From: Echinarachnius parma
Taxonomy: Eukaryota > Echinodermata > Echinoidea > Clypeasteroida > Echinarachniidae
Direction: 5' to 3'
Assembly: GCA_037951105.1 (NCBI GenBank)
Contig: JBAMJV010011084.1
Location: forward strand, 1 to 64,000
Length of the DNA stretch: 64,000 nucleotides
Positions 1 to 12,133 of the stretch are shown one piece after another. How positions within the stretch are numbered: position 1 is the stretch's first letter; each line of letters begins with the position of its first letter. The position numbers were made by a program, and so were the translations under genes. The notes below the pieces were generated by a model. That model was not told the origin of the DNA. It made no database searches and saw only the letters and a program-made list of their open reading frames with translations.

Positions 1-2231
1 GTCGATATTTCAACCTATTATGGTCTTCAAAACATCAGAATTGGCAAGTATTATCAAATATTAGGACATACATTAATTTATAGTTTGTTTGATTTGCAGG
101 TAAAGGGAGGCAGGAATCAGCGAGCAAAAATGTACCTTGGACGGGGCAACCAGTACAGTGCAAATGTACGAAAATCGTAATATCCAGACAGCACTATATA
201 CTAATGAACCTATGTGTGATTAGCGCCGCGAATTCACTTTGACCCAGTTGACAATGAGTTGTTAATCATGGTTACGACCGGACGCTAGTGGTATAGAACA
301 ATGGTACCACGTAGTGTGCGGGGTCATGTGTAACATACAAAGTATTTTACACATGACAGAACAGGTATGAATGTTGGTAGAACCTGTTTTTGAACCACAA
401 CTTTTTTACAAATAAAAATAAAATTACAGACCATCTACTAGACTAAAGTCATTAATTTCATGAATAGGTGGTGACATATTTGATTTTTTCATCAAAATTT
501 GTATCTCAAAATGTCATGTCATACTCACAAAATGTTGACTTTGAGTTCCATTTTTTTTCTTGCTCCGCTGTCTTCTGCCGTAAAACTGCGTGAAGCACGC
601 CCGCAATCATCGAAATATCGACTTTTATCGCTGAAAAACAAGCAGACTCGGCACTTGTGCGCGCACGCAATTTCCCGATCATTCGCATGGCGTATCCGAA
701 TTCGGATACTATCGGCGATCGCCGTATCCGAATTTGTGTGCTATGCGGCCTCCGCGCCCGCCCGCGAGAAATAAGCAAAATCGGCGACTATGCTTGACGT
801 GATCTGTATGTATCGGTATGCCTGTTACGTCAACGTTAATTGAAATTTATTCTGATAATGTCAACTTTGGGACATTTCTACAGAAAAGGGGCCAAAATTA
901 AACCATTTGGGTAAGCATCTGATACATGTGTTAATATTGATGTTTGTAAATGTAATGGTAAAATTTATTGTTGCAAGTGTTAATTTTTGCATTTTTTGCT
1001 GTTGTGTGCCTTCATTTTCGTCCATGCCCACCTATGGCTATGGTTGTATGTGTGGTTTGTATTAAATACTATAAGTATTAGTATTACTATTACTCCCTGC
1101 ACTATTTCCTTATCCCTCAATGGTCTGTTCATTTGTAATATTTTGGTCAAAATTTAAGACATTATTGACTACTTTAATTGATGGTTTTGTTTTGGTTGCA
1201 TTGTATTTCCGTAATGTTTGCATTTCGGTCTCGGGGTCGCTAAAATTGAAATAAGTGGTATGGTGCGGTGTCCGAATTTGGCCCCCTAATTTTTAACAAC
1301 CGATATATCTGAAAAACACAAAATACTTAAAGAATGAACTTCAAAAATGTAAAATGAAGATTAAAATAATGCCATACCTTATCTGCCGACTGCGATCGTA
1401 ATTGTCCCATAATGGCGATTTGCATTTCACTGGTGGCTCTAAGTCTGAAACTAAAAACAAAAACAAAAAAACAATCAGGAATGAGAGCCACCATTCATCC
1501 GGACATAACCTGTATGGCGCGTCCGTGCGCACTGCAGGATTATGGTACTCTCTCCACTCACAAGTTACCAATCACTAGCGGCATATCTGCCTTTAAGGCT
1601 TTGGTTTACTTTGGTTTTAACGACTGCAAAGTGCAAATTTTACGGAACTGAGACGATGAAATTCGTCAGAGACCATTGAGGGTTGAGGAAAAGTGCAGTG
1701 AGTGATACAAACCAATTTAATTGAGTTTAAAGTAACTTTGAAGTGATACAAATAAAAACATGAAAAGGGGTACTAAACTGCATTCAAGCGTCCTTGGGCG
1801 TTCTCTCTGCAGACGTGCCCACGACTTTGGTATGCATGACTAAAAGAATGCATCGGTTCTTTACTTATTTTAGTCATGCATACAAAGTACAAAGAGGGTG
1901 CCTGCAGTGTTCATTGAAACCGGTACACAGTGGCATTCTCTTTGAAGATGTGCCCACAACTTGGCATTTATGACAAAAAGAACCAATGCGCTACACAAAT
2001 TGCATTGAGGATCCATGTGGGTTCTATAAGTCGTACATACCGTGTCGTGGGCACGTCTTCAAAGAGAATGCCCGCCCTTGCAGTGCTAACAAAAGTATCT
2101 TGTGGCTTGTAATCTATACCCGTAGACTATTTCGACTTCACTGACACTGTCCTCTTGTGTGCTGTCCGTCTTCTCACAGAAAAAAAATAATGTGTTTACA
2201 GTTGAAGTTAAATTCTGTGTGTTAAATTATC
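1..2231. other. Non-coding AT-rich stretch
   Basis: I see no supportable gene here; the open frames are under 100 codons and lack any recognisable domain or splice context. A GC-richer island at about 590-775 contains a perfect 18 bp palindrome, GTATCCGAATTCGGATAC, at 692-709, with a partial copy of its arm about 20 bp downstream. The rest is low-complexity AT-rich sequence plus the inverted repeats listed separately at 1798-2072. Confidence 0.6.
1798..2072. repeat. Nested fold-back repeats
   Basis: A 29 bp segment at 1932-1960 is repeated almost perfectly in inverted orientation at 2044-2072. A third related copy lies at about 1798-1825. Within 1831-1882 there is a second, perfect 15 bp inverted pair (TATGCATGACTAAAA at 1831-1845 and its complement at 1868-1882). 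The arrangement looks like two small fold-back (MITE-like) elements, one derived from the other. No target duplication could be assigned. Confidence 0.6.
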
Positions 2232-2602
2232 TACCGTGTGTCTAAAAAAAAACTATACACTTTTGAAATGGCTGCCAAATAAAAAATATATAATTCTGGG
2301 GGGAAAGGTTTATATGTATGGATAGCTTATGTATGGACTCAACTTTCATTCATATGACACCAAAAAGTCCGAAAATAATTCAGGCTTGGGTGAGCACTGC
2401 TCACTTTTGTAAAGGGTGTGAAAATTAGGTTGCGCAGGAATTAGCCTTCCAATTTGTGAGAGGTAAGTCCTTTGGAGCTTACAAAATTGAGGGTGATATG
2501 ATAAATTCATGATCAATTGCGATCAGTTTGGGTTTGCTGAGTGAATTTTATGGTTTATTAAACCAAACTTTTATGCATGAGTGAACAGGAATTGCATTTT
2601 TT

Positions 2603-3234
2603 TATTGTAGCATTGTAACTTTCCCTGGTAGACTCAGTGGTGTGTTCATGGGAGTCAGGATGGGGTGATGGTACATGTTGCAATTTCCATGTTACAAACT
2701 GTTATTTTTTACATCTGTGACTTTGAATAAAAACCTTCACCCCACATTTCAGTTATTGTAAGATTAGTTGAACATCTCATTGATTGACCGATTGACTGAT
2801 ACATTGTTGATTAAGTGATTGATAGCTGAATGTTGATTGTCTAATTCACGGTATTGATTGATTGACTGATAGATTGTGATTGATTTCCGGTGTCAATGGG
2901 TAATAGCAACCAGTAAAATTTGGGAAATGTAGGTAGAATTTGGGATAAGGGAAGGTGGTCTGGATATTTTGGAGTGGAGGCCAACGAATATGAATTGTCA
3001 AGATATGCACTTGTAAGCACACCCAGGAAGAGAGAGAGAGAAAGAGAGGGGGGGGGGGGGGGGGGGGGGGTGGGGGGTGAGGGGCATACCTTAACTTCCA
3101 TAACCATCAATCCCATCATCCAACAATCCAAGTACTCTACATTTCACCTCCCCTGCACATGTACCATCACCCCGTCTTGACTCCCATGAACACACCACTG
3201 AGTCTACCAGGGAAAGTTACAATGCTACAATAAT
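2603..3234. mobile_element. Fold-back element with about 75 bp TIRs, nested
   Basis: The arm at 2603-2675 is repeated in reverse complement at about 3160-3234 with high identity; the ends read TATTGTAGCATTG...CAATGCTACAATA. The element is non-coding and carries a (GA)n(G)n tract in its centre. It interrupts the left arm of the larger inverted repeat and is therefore younger than it. The superfamily is unknown. Confidence 0.75.
3028..3070 (+). repeat. (GA)n followed by a G-run
   Basis: About 19 bp of GA dinucleotides run directly into about 23 consecutive G residues inside the fold-back element. The tract is likely polymorphic and could form quadruplex structure. The short open frames over it are composition artefacts. 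Confidence 0.9.
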
Positions 3235-3635
3235 AAATGGCTCTGGTTTTTTTAAAGGTGCCAAAAGGCTTAATGGCACTTTGAGGGCCTGTATTTTTAA
3301 AAACATACTGAACTGAAAACTTATTTTTGTATTTTCTTATAGCATCCACCTAGATTGATCTCCCATACCTTAACGAAAATATTTGGACTTCCCTTTATAT
3401 AGGTCAGATAACCCTAAAGGGCCAATTGTTAACGGAAATTTGTCAACCAAAAATGGGTTCAATTATGTTCAGGTATAAAAAAACACTAACAGATTTTTTT
3501 GTTTTTTTATTTGTTGATAATTATGAACGAGTGTGAGTTAAACTTTCAGAAAATTAACGGCGCTTAATATGTAAAGTAATATTTTGACAGTACAATGCCA
3601 TCAAAATTGGTGTTTCGGACGTTACACTTCCTCCG

Positions 3636-4204
3636 TTAAAGAGGAATTCCACCCCAGAAATGTGATATTTGCTATAAAATGAGGTGAATATGAAGAATCG
3701 GGATCGAAAATTTGAGCCAAAACGGATAAGCAATAAAAAAGTTATGACAGGACGAACTTTGCTCCGATTTTTTAGTATCGTTCGCAATTGCTATCGATCG
3801 TGACGTCACTTGCGAGCTGCAGCCATTTTGACTTCTACGTGGAAATTTAACAAAATTTAAAATTTCTTCATAACAAAGCAAATTTATGAGCTTACACATT
3901 CAAATTAGGTTGCCCCATCGATATTCTTTTATGAATTCGTGAAAAAAGGAGAGAAAAGTTAATTTTTAGCATCGAAAAATGAGAAATAAGTGTATTTTCA
4001 TGTACTAAAGCCATGGCGAGGTGCTCGTGAATGAGGTTGCATATGGCGGCAATTTTGAAACGATCGCTCATTATTACATAATGTTCAAACAGGTATAACT
4101 CCCGTGTTTCTTGTCCGATTTTGATCAAATTTTCACCAATCATTCGTCTTGTTCTGCTTATTCAAAAAACGAATAGTTATATCAGGCCCGGACTACCCCT
4201 TTAA
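3636..4204. mobile_element. TTAA-bounded MITE candidate
   Basis: The segment begins TTAAAGAGGAATTCC and ends with the complement of TTAAAGGGGTAGTCC, an imperfect inverted terminus. It has the TTAAAGG ends shared by several other elements in this window. There is no coding capacity. The weak terminal match makes the boundaries tentative. Confidence 0.45.
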
Positions 4205-5431
4205 CCAATTTAACCCCCTCATTACCCCTACCAGTATCATAATTTATTGAAATGATATCAGTATGAAAATTGAACTAACAGTTTCCTCATCATATTGCCT
4301 AAAAGGGAAATGACTGATTTCTTAAGCCAGCGATTAAAAAAAAACAAAACATGAAATGCACACATGCTCTCATTTTCCGTAAACAATTTTGGTAACGTCC
4401 GAAACAATATTTCTTTGGAAATAATTTTTAAAAGGGGGATAACACAAACAATTATTTATCTCAGTTTTGAAGACACTTGATGTACCCTCCCAACACAGAA
4501 AAAAATAGTGTAATAGCTTATTGCGTTATGATTATATATTCAAAATTAACTTTCCGTTAACATTTGTAACATCCGAAACAAATGTAACGTCCGAAACAAA
4601 AAATGTAACTTATAAGCTCATAAGTCACAGGAAAGGGCACATTATATGAATCAATCATCATAATATAAAATAGTATTCATTTTTAAACAAATTTGCACAT
4701 GAATTGGGTAATTAATTGCCAAAACAAATGTTTGAGATCAACCAATGTAAACAAATGTGTTTCGGGACCGTTACATGGGGTAATTGTTTAACACAAAATT
4801 GATATTTTAGTGCATTTATTTTCAAAATGATAATATATGGTTATTATTATTCAATTAGATCATGTAAATTAAACATAATCATCAAAATACATGATGCTTT
4901 AACAACATTTAGATGCTTAGTCTGCCCCAAATCCACATTTTCACCAATTTTTCATCGATTTCTCTCAGCTAATTTGTAACCACTAAAGTTTTACAAGACA
5001 CTTGATATAGTGAATGATATGACTAATCTACTTGGAACAATAACCTTTCTTTTGTGGAACTGAAACACTACCTGCTGCAACAACTCCTGTATTTTGTTTA
5101 CCATTTACAGAATCTTTTGTATGGTATTGTGAGCTCGTTTCGGACGTTACAAAATGGTGTTAACACACATTTTGATTGCACAAAAAATTCTATTTGGAAC
5201 ATTTAAAAAGTATTATCTACATTTTTCATGATCTATATGCTTCCTGCTCTAGCAAAAGTGTTTTGAAAAATAAATGATCAGTTATTTGTCTCTGGGAAGG
5301 AACTTTTATTTAAAAATGTGAGGAATGGCTATTTTTGCCCCATAATTGTTCATGTTGTAAAGTACACAGAACTACATGTATACTGATTTTGTTTTTTGTA
5401 TCACATCAAATGCATTATTAGGGCCATTCTT

Positions 5432-5847
5432 GGTCACGTGTGTGACCCAAAACATGACAAATTTTGAAATGGGATGCCTATATTTCAGTAAGTATGAGAC
5501 TATAATGATTTTTACTTCATATGTGACTTGAATATGGTGTAGTCTTTCAAACCTAACACAAAAGATTTTATAAGGATTACGTAACTCAATGTCAGAGGTC
5601 AAATGGCATGGGTCACGTGTGTGACTTCGCACGGAGCACTTTTTTCATAACTAAATTTCATTTGGAAAATTCTTTAAAATATGAATAGCTATAATGTTCA
5701 TCTTATTACCAGAGAAGTACTATACATTTGTAAGTACAACAATAGCAATAAATGAGAATTATATCAAACCGTTGTTTTTTATAGTACTTAATTATGTGGC
5801 AACGTCTGGTCACGTGTGTGACATTTTGGGGTGGTCACGTGTGTGAC
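5432..5847 (+). repeat. Four copies of GGTCACGTGTGTGAC
   Basis: Identical 15 bp copies occur at 5432-5446, 5611-5625, 5808-5822 and 5833-5847, all in the same orientation. Each contains a CACGTG core and is itself an inverted repeat (GTCAC/GTGAC). The spacing is irregular (179, 197 and 25 bp) and the flanks do not align, so this is not an ordinary tandem repeat. CACGTG is the classical bHLH E-box; binding here is only inferred. Confidence 0.85.
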
Positions 5848-6230
5848 ATGTACAATATGAATGGAAAAATGGGAATTTTATAATATCGGGTTTAGAAAAG
5901 AATGAAAGGTTGAATTTTTACAAAGTTGGTATCAACCTGTACAGGAAAGTGAGAAGAATGAGCTTGCTAATTATCCTTTTGATATCTTGATTATTTTCTG
6001 AATTATGATTATTAGAAAAATATTGAAATATGTAAATTTATGCAAATGAGTAAAAAAGTTTCATTTTAAACTTCAAATCATGTATTTCATGAAACTTTAC
6101 ACATGGATCATTCCAAAAATGGAACAAAACTACAGAAAAATAAAACTTCAATTTTTCCGAAAAAGTTTCACTTTTCAAAGAATGGCCCATTAGGTTGATT
6201 GCCTTTATAATGTTCTATAAGAAACAAATG

Positions 6231-6626
6231 TTAAAGGGACTTAGTAACATTGTCCAAATCCTCAAAATAAAATTGTAATTCTAGCGGTTCCTTTATACCT
6301 TGTTGTATTCGTATTAACAATAAAATCATGGGACAGCTTTCGGTTTTTCAAATTTCCCTTTCATTACAAAGATATGTATGATTGAAGTATTTAGATAAGA
6401 AAATCTCCGGGCGAGATTTTCATCCCTGTACAAAGTGAATGCAGTGAGTTGGTGAATATCACCCAATATCACTTTGCATTTTCGCTCATTACTTGGCCAT
6501 ACATTGTCCATTTGACCTGAAATTTTCACACAATACCCTGAGGACATATGAGATAACAACAGTATACATTGCATCAACCATTCATCAGTTTTTGCACATC
6601 TCAACAAAGTTACTAGATCCCTTTAA
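6231..6626. mobile_element. TTAAAGGG-type MITE, copy 1
   Basis: The element runs from TTAAAGGGACTTAGTAAC to GTTACTAGATCCCTTTAA, giving about 18 bp TIRs on TTAA flanks. A near-full-length copy lies at 52826-53211 and a shorter, more diverged one at 37647-37871. It is non-coding. TTAA ends suggest piggyBac-like mobilisation. Confidence 0.8.
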
Positions 6627-8773
6627 GTCTCTGTTTCATCATTCATTTAGTGGAAATATAGACATTTTCATTAACAAAGCCTTTTAGTGGTATACAAAAG
6701 TACAGTATAACTATGCTAAATTTACTCTTCTGATATCATTCATTAGTTGCAAAATATGTTTTTCCATACAAACTTGATAAGAAGAAAATAATCTGCGCTG
6801 ATCCACATGTTTTACTGACACTAATTACAATCTTAATCATTTGTATTTTAAAAATCCACATGTTAAAAGTTAGTTTTGAAATACTATATGGCATATGCCA
6901 TGTAAACTATCTATAGGTACATGTACACCAAGATAATTCCTTATCTTATTCTTAAGACAATTTCCAGAACATTACTGGTTTATGATCAATTACATTTTTG
7001 TGCAAGTCAACTACATGTATCTTTGAAAAATATAACCATATCTGCTGGAACAAATATAATTTCTTGACCATAACCTTATGTGGTACATACAAGTGTACTG
7101 TACATGTGCCATTATAACTTGAATTTGAGGTTTTGCTAATATCATATAATTGATCAGTAATGCATTTCTGACAGTTATTCTAATTTTCGATAATAGTTTG
7201 ATAAAATTAGTTTGAGCTTCACATTTTATCAAAATAAGAAAATGGAAAATTTAAATCATATACAATGTATGTCATTGTACAATACATATCTTTTATCTTT
7301 TGTAAAATGATGAAGGAAACTCTGGAAAGTCACATCGATCATCCTTTGACTGTATATAATAACAGTTTCTAATTGCATGTAATATTTGTACAAAATCTTG
7401 GATTTTGTCTATCAATATGGACTTCATTCACTATCCCTTTCGTTGGGAGTTCAATTAATGCACATATTTATGGGTTTTGCTTGCAAAATCATGCAAACAA
7501 AGCGAGTTAAGATGTTTTTAAATGATGTTAACAGCATGTAACGTCCGAAACAAAATAGGGTATGTCATAACATAATGCAACTTTGCTACAATAAATTATA
7601 GATCACAATTTTCAAATTGTAGTTATTGTAGTACTAGGTACTTCATAATTTCACTAAAATCCTTAAAATTGTCTCTACTTTGGAGATCTGAACATAATTA
7701 TAGATAAATCAAATTTACATGTACTGTAATGTATAATGTCATATGGTTGATAGAAGACCCCTTTCTGTGCTATGAAGTTAATTTGACCATTTCAAAGAAG
7801 AATTTTGATAGATTTACATCTAAACATATACTTTCTGTATTTAAATATTCCAAAACAGCAAAGATTTAAACCACAACTGGTCATAGAAGTGTGAGAAAAG
7901 GGTAAATGTTAACAATGTGTAACGTCCGAAACACATACAAGAATGAAATTTGAAATTTTTTTTGCAAGTGTCTTGCTCCAATTTTATATCATGTAAATAT
8001 GTCCTATCATGTATTGTTTCCATACAATAAGTTTGAACCAACAACAGTAAAAAAAATTTGCATTATAAAAACTTCAAATTGCAAAATCCAAATTTTAAGG
8101 CTATTTTTCAATTTAAAATGACCTAAAAACTAAAATTTAAGAAACAGAATCCCCCAAAATGGCACACATGATGTCAGAAGCCCACTTTAATTATTTGTAT
8201 TATTTGTAATGCCATTTGGAATAGTAGGATTTTAGTATGGCAATGTGAAAATGTATCATATTTTTCTTTTAAATACAGGAAATCCTAAATGTTCATAGAT
8301 ATTTTGCAGAATTGGGGATAGATTAAGCCCAGATATTTATATTTCACGAAAATATAAGTTGTGTCAATGTTAAAAAAACATGTTTGAAGTTAGTTCACTT
8401 AATTTCAATTTTGACCATGTTGGTTGACACATTTGGCATCTTTAAAAAAACCAGTGCCAAATGCAATTCCTGTTCACTCATGCATAACATGTTAATCCCA
8501 TAAACCACAAATTTCACTCAGCAAACCCAAACTCATCACAATTGATCATACATTTTTCATATCATCCTCAATTCCGTAAGCTCCAAAGGACTTTCCTCTC
8601 ACAAAAGTGAGCAGTGCTCACCCAAGCATGAATTATTTTCAGACTTTTTGGTGTCATATGACAGTTGAGTTTATGAGCTTTCCATACAAATAAACCTTTC
8701 CCCCAGAATTATATATTTTTTTTATTTGGCAGCCATTTCAAAAGTGTATAGTTTTTTTTTGAGACACACGGTA

Positions 8774-9482
8774 TAGGACCATCGCGACTGTATTGCGAGC
8801 ATCAATGGAATGGGAGCTGATTTTGTATTTTTTTCTACAACCCCCAAAATTATACAGTACACCCTTTGAATTCGCAAGGATGCAGAATTTGAGACAATCT
8901 GCATTTATGAGCGTGTGCCTCTATACAAGCAAAAGTGTTAAAGTGAAAGCTGTTTTGAGGTGAGACTAGGACACCCTAAACAGCACTACTGGTACTGTCT
9001 ATTTCAGTATCGTACTTTTTTTGGCCAAACTTCCACGACTTGTATAAATTTCAATGGTTTTGGATGTGTCGCGGCACCCTAAAATCAAAGTAAGCAGAAC
9101 TTCACAAGCATCTATCCTGCTAATGTGGGGGTGACTTGCGAGTGGAGAGAGTACTGTTGCTAGCTGCTTGTGAAGTTCCGCTAAATTTGATTTTACCGAC
9201 CGCACACGATGCATCTAAAACCTAAATCGTGATATCCAAAAAATTGGTTGACAGATTGCCATCAAACTTGGTACTCATACATATTGAGACAATAAACTGA
9301 TTCTAGATTTAATTGTCACTAGGTCAAAGGTGACTTTTCTCATAAAAAATCACACCGGCGGAGGCATCGATTTCGACTGCGCTCAATCAAAGATCCATCT
9401 GGTTTATTTCCCAACCAATCAAGAAACTTTTTTTTTACATACTGTATTAATGTAAAATTTCTTCTCTTTTTTAAACATTTAG
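8774..9482. other. Upstream flank or first intron of the ZNF locus
   Basis: No gene is seen. A 30 bp inverted pair lies at 9081-9110 and 9165-9194. The segment at about 9239-9345 belongs to the same repeat family as 22711-22990 and contains AGGTCAAAGGTGA at 9321-9333, a near-consensus direct repeat of nuclear-receptor half sites with 1 bp spacing (DR1). The region ends in a pyrimidine-rich tract and TTTAG at 9478-9482, which looks like the splice acceptor of the first visible exon, so a 5' exon probably lies further upstream. Confidence 0.5.
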
Positions 9483-9552
9483 GTCTGGCTGACCATAAGA
9501 TGAACTGTTGCATTCATACATCTGCGGATGCCTGACATGTTAAGACCAGAAG

Positions 9553-10711
9553 ATGGACCTCGATGATCAAGTGTCTGACATGGACAGTTGCCTTCAGTCA
9601 TCTGAGGACTCCACAGCAATCAAGGTGAAGACAGAACCACTTGACCCACCTGCACATGATCAAGAGGCAGCGCCTGACCAGGACAGTACCCTTTGTTCAT
9701 CTGAGCCTGAGGTTGGCAGAGATGTGAAGATCTTTGGACTGAAGACAGAAACACCTGATCAATTGTCACCTGATCATGAAGCTGAGCCTAATCGATTGTC
9801 ACATGATCAAGTAGCTGAGCTTTGCCTTCGTTCATCTGAGGATGCCAGACATGTCAAGACCACTGAACTGAAGACAGAACCACGAGATGAACTGTCACAT
9901 GATCAAGTAGCAGTGCTTGGATCATCTGAGGAATCCAGAGATGCCAACACCACTGGGTTGACGGTACCACCACCTGATCATGAAGCTCAGCTTGACCTCC
10001 TGTCACATGATCAAGTAGCAGCCCCTGATCAGGACAGTTGCCTTCGTTCATCTGAGGATGCCAGACAGGTCAATATCACTGAACTGAAGACAGAACCACC
10101 AGATGAACTGTCACATGATCAAGTAGCAGTGCTTGGATCATCTGAGGAATCCAGAGATGTCAACACCACTGGGTTGACGGTACCACCACCTGATCATGAA
10201 GCTCAGCTTGACCTCCTGTCACATGATCAAGTAGCAGCCCCTGATCAGGACAGTTGCCTTCGTTCATCTGAGGATGCCAGACAGGTCAATATCACTGAAC
10301 TGAAGACAGAACCACCAGATGAACTGTCACATGATCAAGTAGCAGTGCTTGGATCATCTGAGGAATCCAGAGATGTCAACACCACTGGGTTGACGGTACC
10401 ACCACCTGATCATGAAGCTCAGCTTGATTTTCTGTCACATGATCAAGTAGCAGCCCTTGATCAGGACAGTTGCCTTCGTTCATCTGAAGATGCCAGACAG
10501 GTCAAGATCACTGAACTGAAGACAGAACCACCTGATCAATTGTCACCTGATCATGAAGCTGAGCCTGATCAGTTATCACATGATCCAGTAGCTGAACATG
10601 ACATTAACAATTGCCTTCATTCACCTGAGGCAGCCAGAGATGTCAACACCACCGGGCTGAAGTATACATACGTGACACTGACGATCAAACAGGAGATAGA
10701 AGATGTGGGAG
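9553..10711 (+). CDS. Exon: acidic repeat protein with SUMO-consensus sites (ZNF N-terminus)
   Basis: This exon opens a plus-strand ZNF gene. The ATG at 9553 has a good context (A at -3, G at +4) and follows an in-frame TAA at 9541, so I place the start here; the exon itself probably begins at 9483 after an AG acceptor. About 386 codons precede a donor (G|GTGTGT) at 10711/10712 in phase 1. The protein is acidic and low in complexity. A 72-residue (216 bp) unit is repeated about three times between roughly 10030 and 10680, nearly identical in nucleotide sequence. Lysines occur repeatedly as V/L/I-K-x-E (VKTEP, several LKTEP, and IKQEIED near the end), the psi-K-x-E SUMO-acceptor consensus. Similar KxEP motifs are common in regulatory regions of ZNF proteins. 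A nuclear regulatory, SUMO-modified N-terminus is inferred. No known domain was recognised. Confidence 0.75.
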
Positions 10712-11368
10712 GTGTGTATTCTTAATCTTATTATATTCTGCATTCTAATTAATTTTAAGGATATGGCCCAGTTTTCTACTAAATTTATCACCTCAAGCTA
10801 GATAAAATGAACAGATTTACCAGAAAACAGTAAAACTTGTTCACATAATAGGTGAAATTCAACATTTGTTAAATGGTTTAGCTCGTCACTGATAATTTTT
10901 TGTCTTTTCTGGTCTGGCTTAAGTTGATAAGAGTACCAGCCATGAAGTCTTGGTTGAGGTTTGTTGGGTAGCCAAAACATGCTTTGCTGCCTAGAAGAGG
11001 AAGACATATTGTTGGAAAAAGGTTGTTTAGGTGTTTCTAAAAAAAAGAAAAAAAGAAAACCGAATCCTTGATCTACAGAAAATTGGGCAAGGAAAAGATG
11101 CTACCTAAATGCTGCTACTTGCCAAATATCTTAGGGCCAAGACTGTTAAATCTGATTATACTCTGGAGTTTAAATCCCCAAACATAAAAGGACAGAAACA
11201 ATTCTTGTTATTGGTTCCCCAACCAATACTAGTAATTAATTAGCATTTTGCTCACAAACTAATCAACCTACACAGAAAAGGATAAGGCAAGACAATATAC
11301 AGTGCATTAAAATGATTTTGACTTAATTCACAGGATGAAAGATATCTTGTGTGTTTTTTCAAATCTAG
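10712..11368 (+). other. Intron 1 of the ZNF locus
   Basis: The 657 bp interval runs from a GTGTGT donor to a TTTTTTCAAATCTAG acceptor. It is AT-rich with no gene. Joining across it restores a GAT codon and keeps the frame open. Confidence 0.65.
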
Positions 11369-11725
11369 ATAATGCTGAGCATTTGGATGGAGAAAGTGAT
11401 TTCTGGCAGAAGAATGAGCCAGTGATGAGGAGTGCTGCATTTCCTAAACTTAAAACGGCTAAAATCGTTCTACGGAAACTGCGCATCAGGAAGAAGCCTG
11501 CTAAATGTGAGAACTGTCACAAAGTACTGCGAGGTAGCAGATACCGGTATTCCTTGCAGAACATTGTCATGAAATGTGAAATATGCAAGAAAGATGGGAG
11601 AAAAGCTACTGAGCTTCAGGAACGGTCAATGGAAACTGAAGCAGATCGTCAAAACGAGAAGATCAATCATCCAGCCCGTAATGGAACACGCAGGACATAC
11701 TGTAATCTCAAGTCATCGGAGTCGG
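11369..11725 (+). CDS. Exon: CX2C-X19-CX2C segment of the ZNF gene
   Basis: This is an internal exon of about 119 codons. The acceptor is CAAATCTAG|AT and the donor is CGGAGTCGG|GTAGG. Both splice phases are 1, so it joins the exon at 9553-10711 and the finger exons without a frame break. It begins with an acidic stretch (AEHLDGESDFWQ), followed by a lysine/arginine-rich part. A CENC..CEIC pair separated by 19 residues could form a small zinc-binding knuckle. The family is not recognised. I see no second copy near the other three finger exons. Confidence 0.65.
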
Positions 11726-12133
11726 GTAGGAATGCTAATTTGCATAAATTTGTAACTATTTGTATACACTTGCAACTTATTGCTTGCATTGTAATATCAT
11801 CTAGAGTAAATTATGAGAATACCACCTTGATACCAGCCTTGATTTGTGTAATTATGAATAGAACCTGATCAATGATTTTGTAGAACTGCTCTATGGCTAT
11901 ATCATCTATCAGCAGAAAATACCCAGGAAGATGCAATTGTTTAAAACTGGAAGCCTTGCTAATGGGATTTATTTGCAAATTATCTTCTAACCGTAACAAA
12001 AATATTTTTCACTTGCTCATTTTTATGGAGACTGAAGGTAGAACATATGAAATAAGACATACTTTACAAAATGACAAAAAACATACATAACATAGCAAAA
12101 TCTTAAAATCAATTTGTTCCTGTTCCATTACAG
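11726..12133 (+). other. Intron 2 of the ZNF locus
   Basis: The 408 bp interval ends TTCCATTACAG. Its 3' part (about 11960-12133) is clearly similar to 24375-24539 just before the second finger exon, so the duplication included intron sequence. Confidence 0.65.

Larger units (their letters stand above)
3611..7933. repeat. Dispersed 16-bp motif TGTAACGTCCGAAACA, eight copies
   Basis: Copies or one- to two-base variants lie at 3611-3626 (-), 4392-4406 (+), 4565-4580 (+, CATCC variant), 4583-4598 (+), 4758-4775 (-, GGGACCG variant), 5137-5151 (-), 7537-7552 (+) and 7918-7933 (+). All fall inside the 6.5 kb element, embedded in otherwise unrelated AT-rich sequence. That pattern fits protein-binding sites better than a simple tandem satellite. 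The function is unknown. Confidence 0.8.
2232..8773. mobile_element. 6.5 kb non-coding element with long inverted arms
   Basis: The sequence from about 2232 to 2600 reappears in reverse complement at about 8450-8773. The ends read CCGTGTGTC...GACACACGG and are flanked by TA on both sides. The left arm appears to continue at 3236-3270 (a GGTTTTTTTAAAG.TGCCAAA block matched near 8430-8450), so it was split by the fold-back element at 2603-3234. The interior has no open frame above about 100 codons and no transposase motif, so this is a non-autonomous element or a palindromic segmental duplication. TA flanks suggest a Tc1/mariner-like mechanism, but the arms are much longer than usual for that group. 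Confidence 0.65.

Noticed and set aside
5372..5632. 86-codon minus-strand frame covering the GTCACGTGTGTGAC copies
   Set aside because: It ends within the motif cluster and shows no domain; the motif repeats do not keep a common reading frame.
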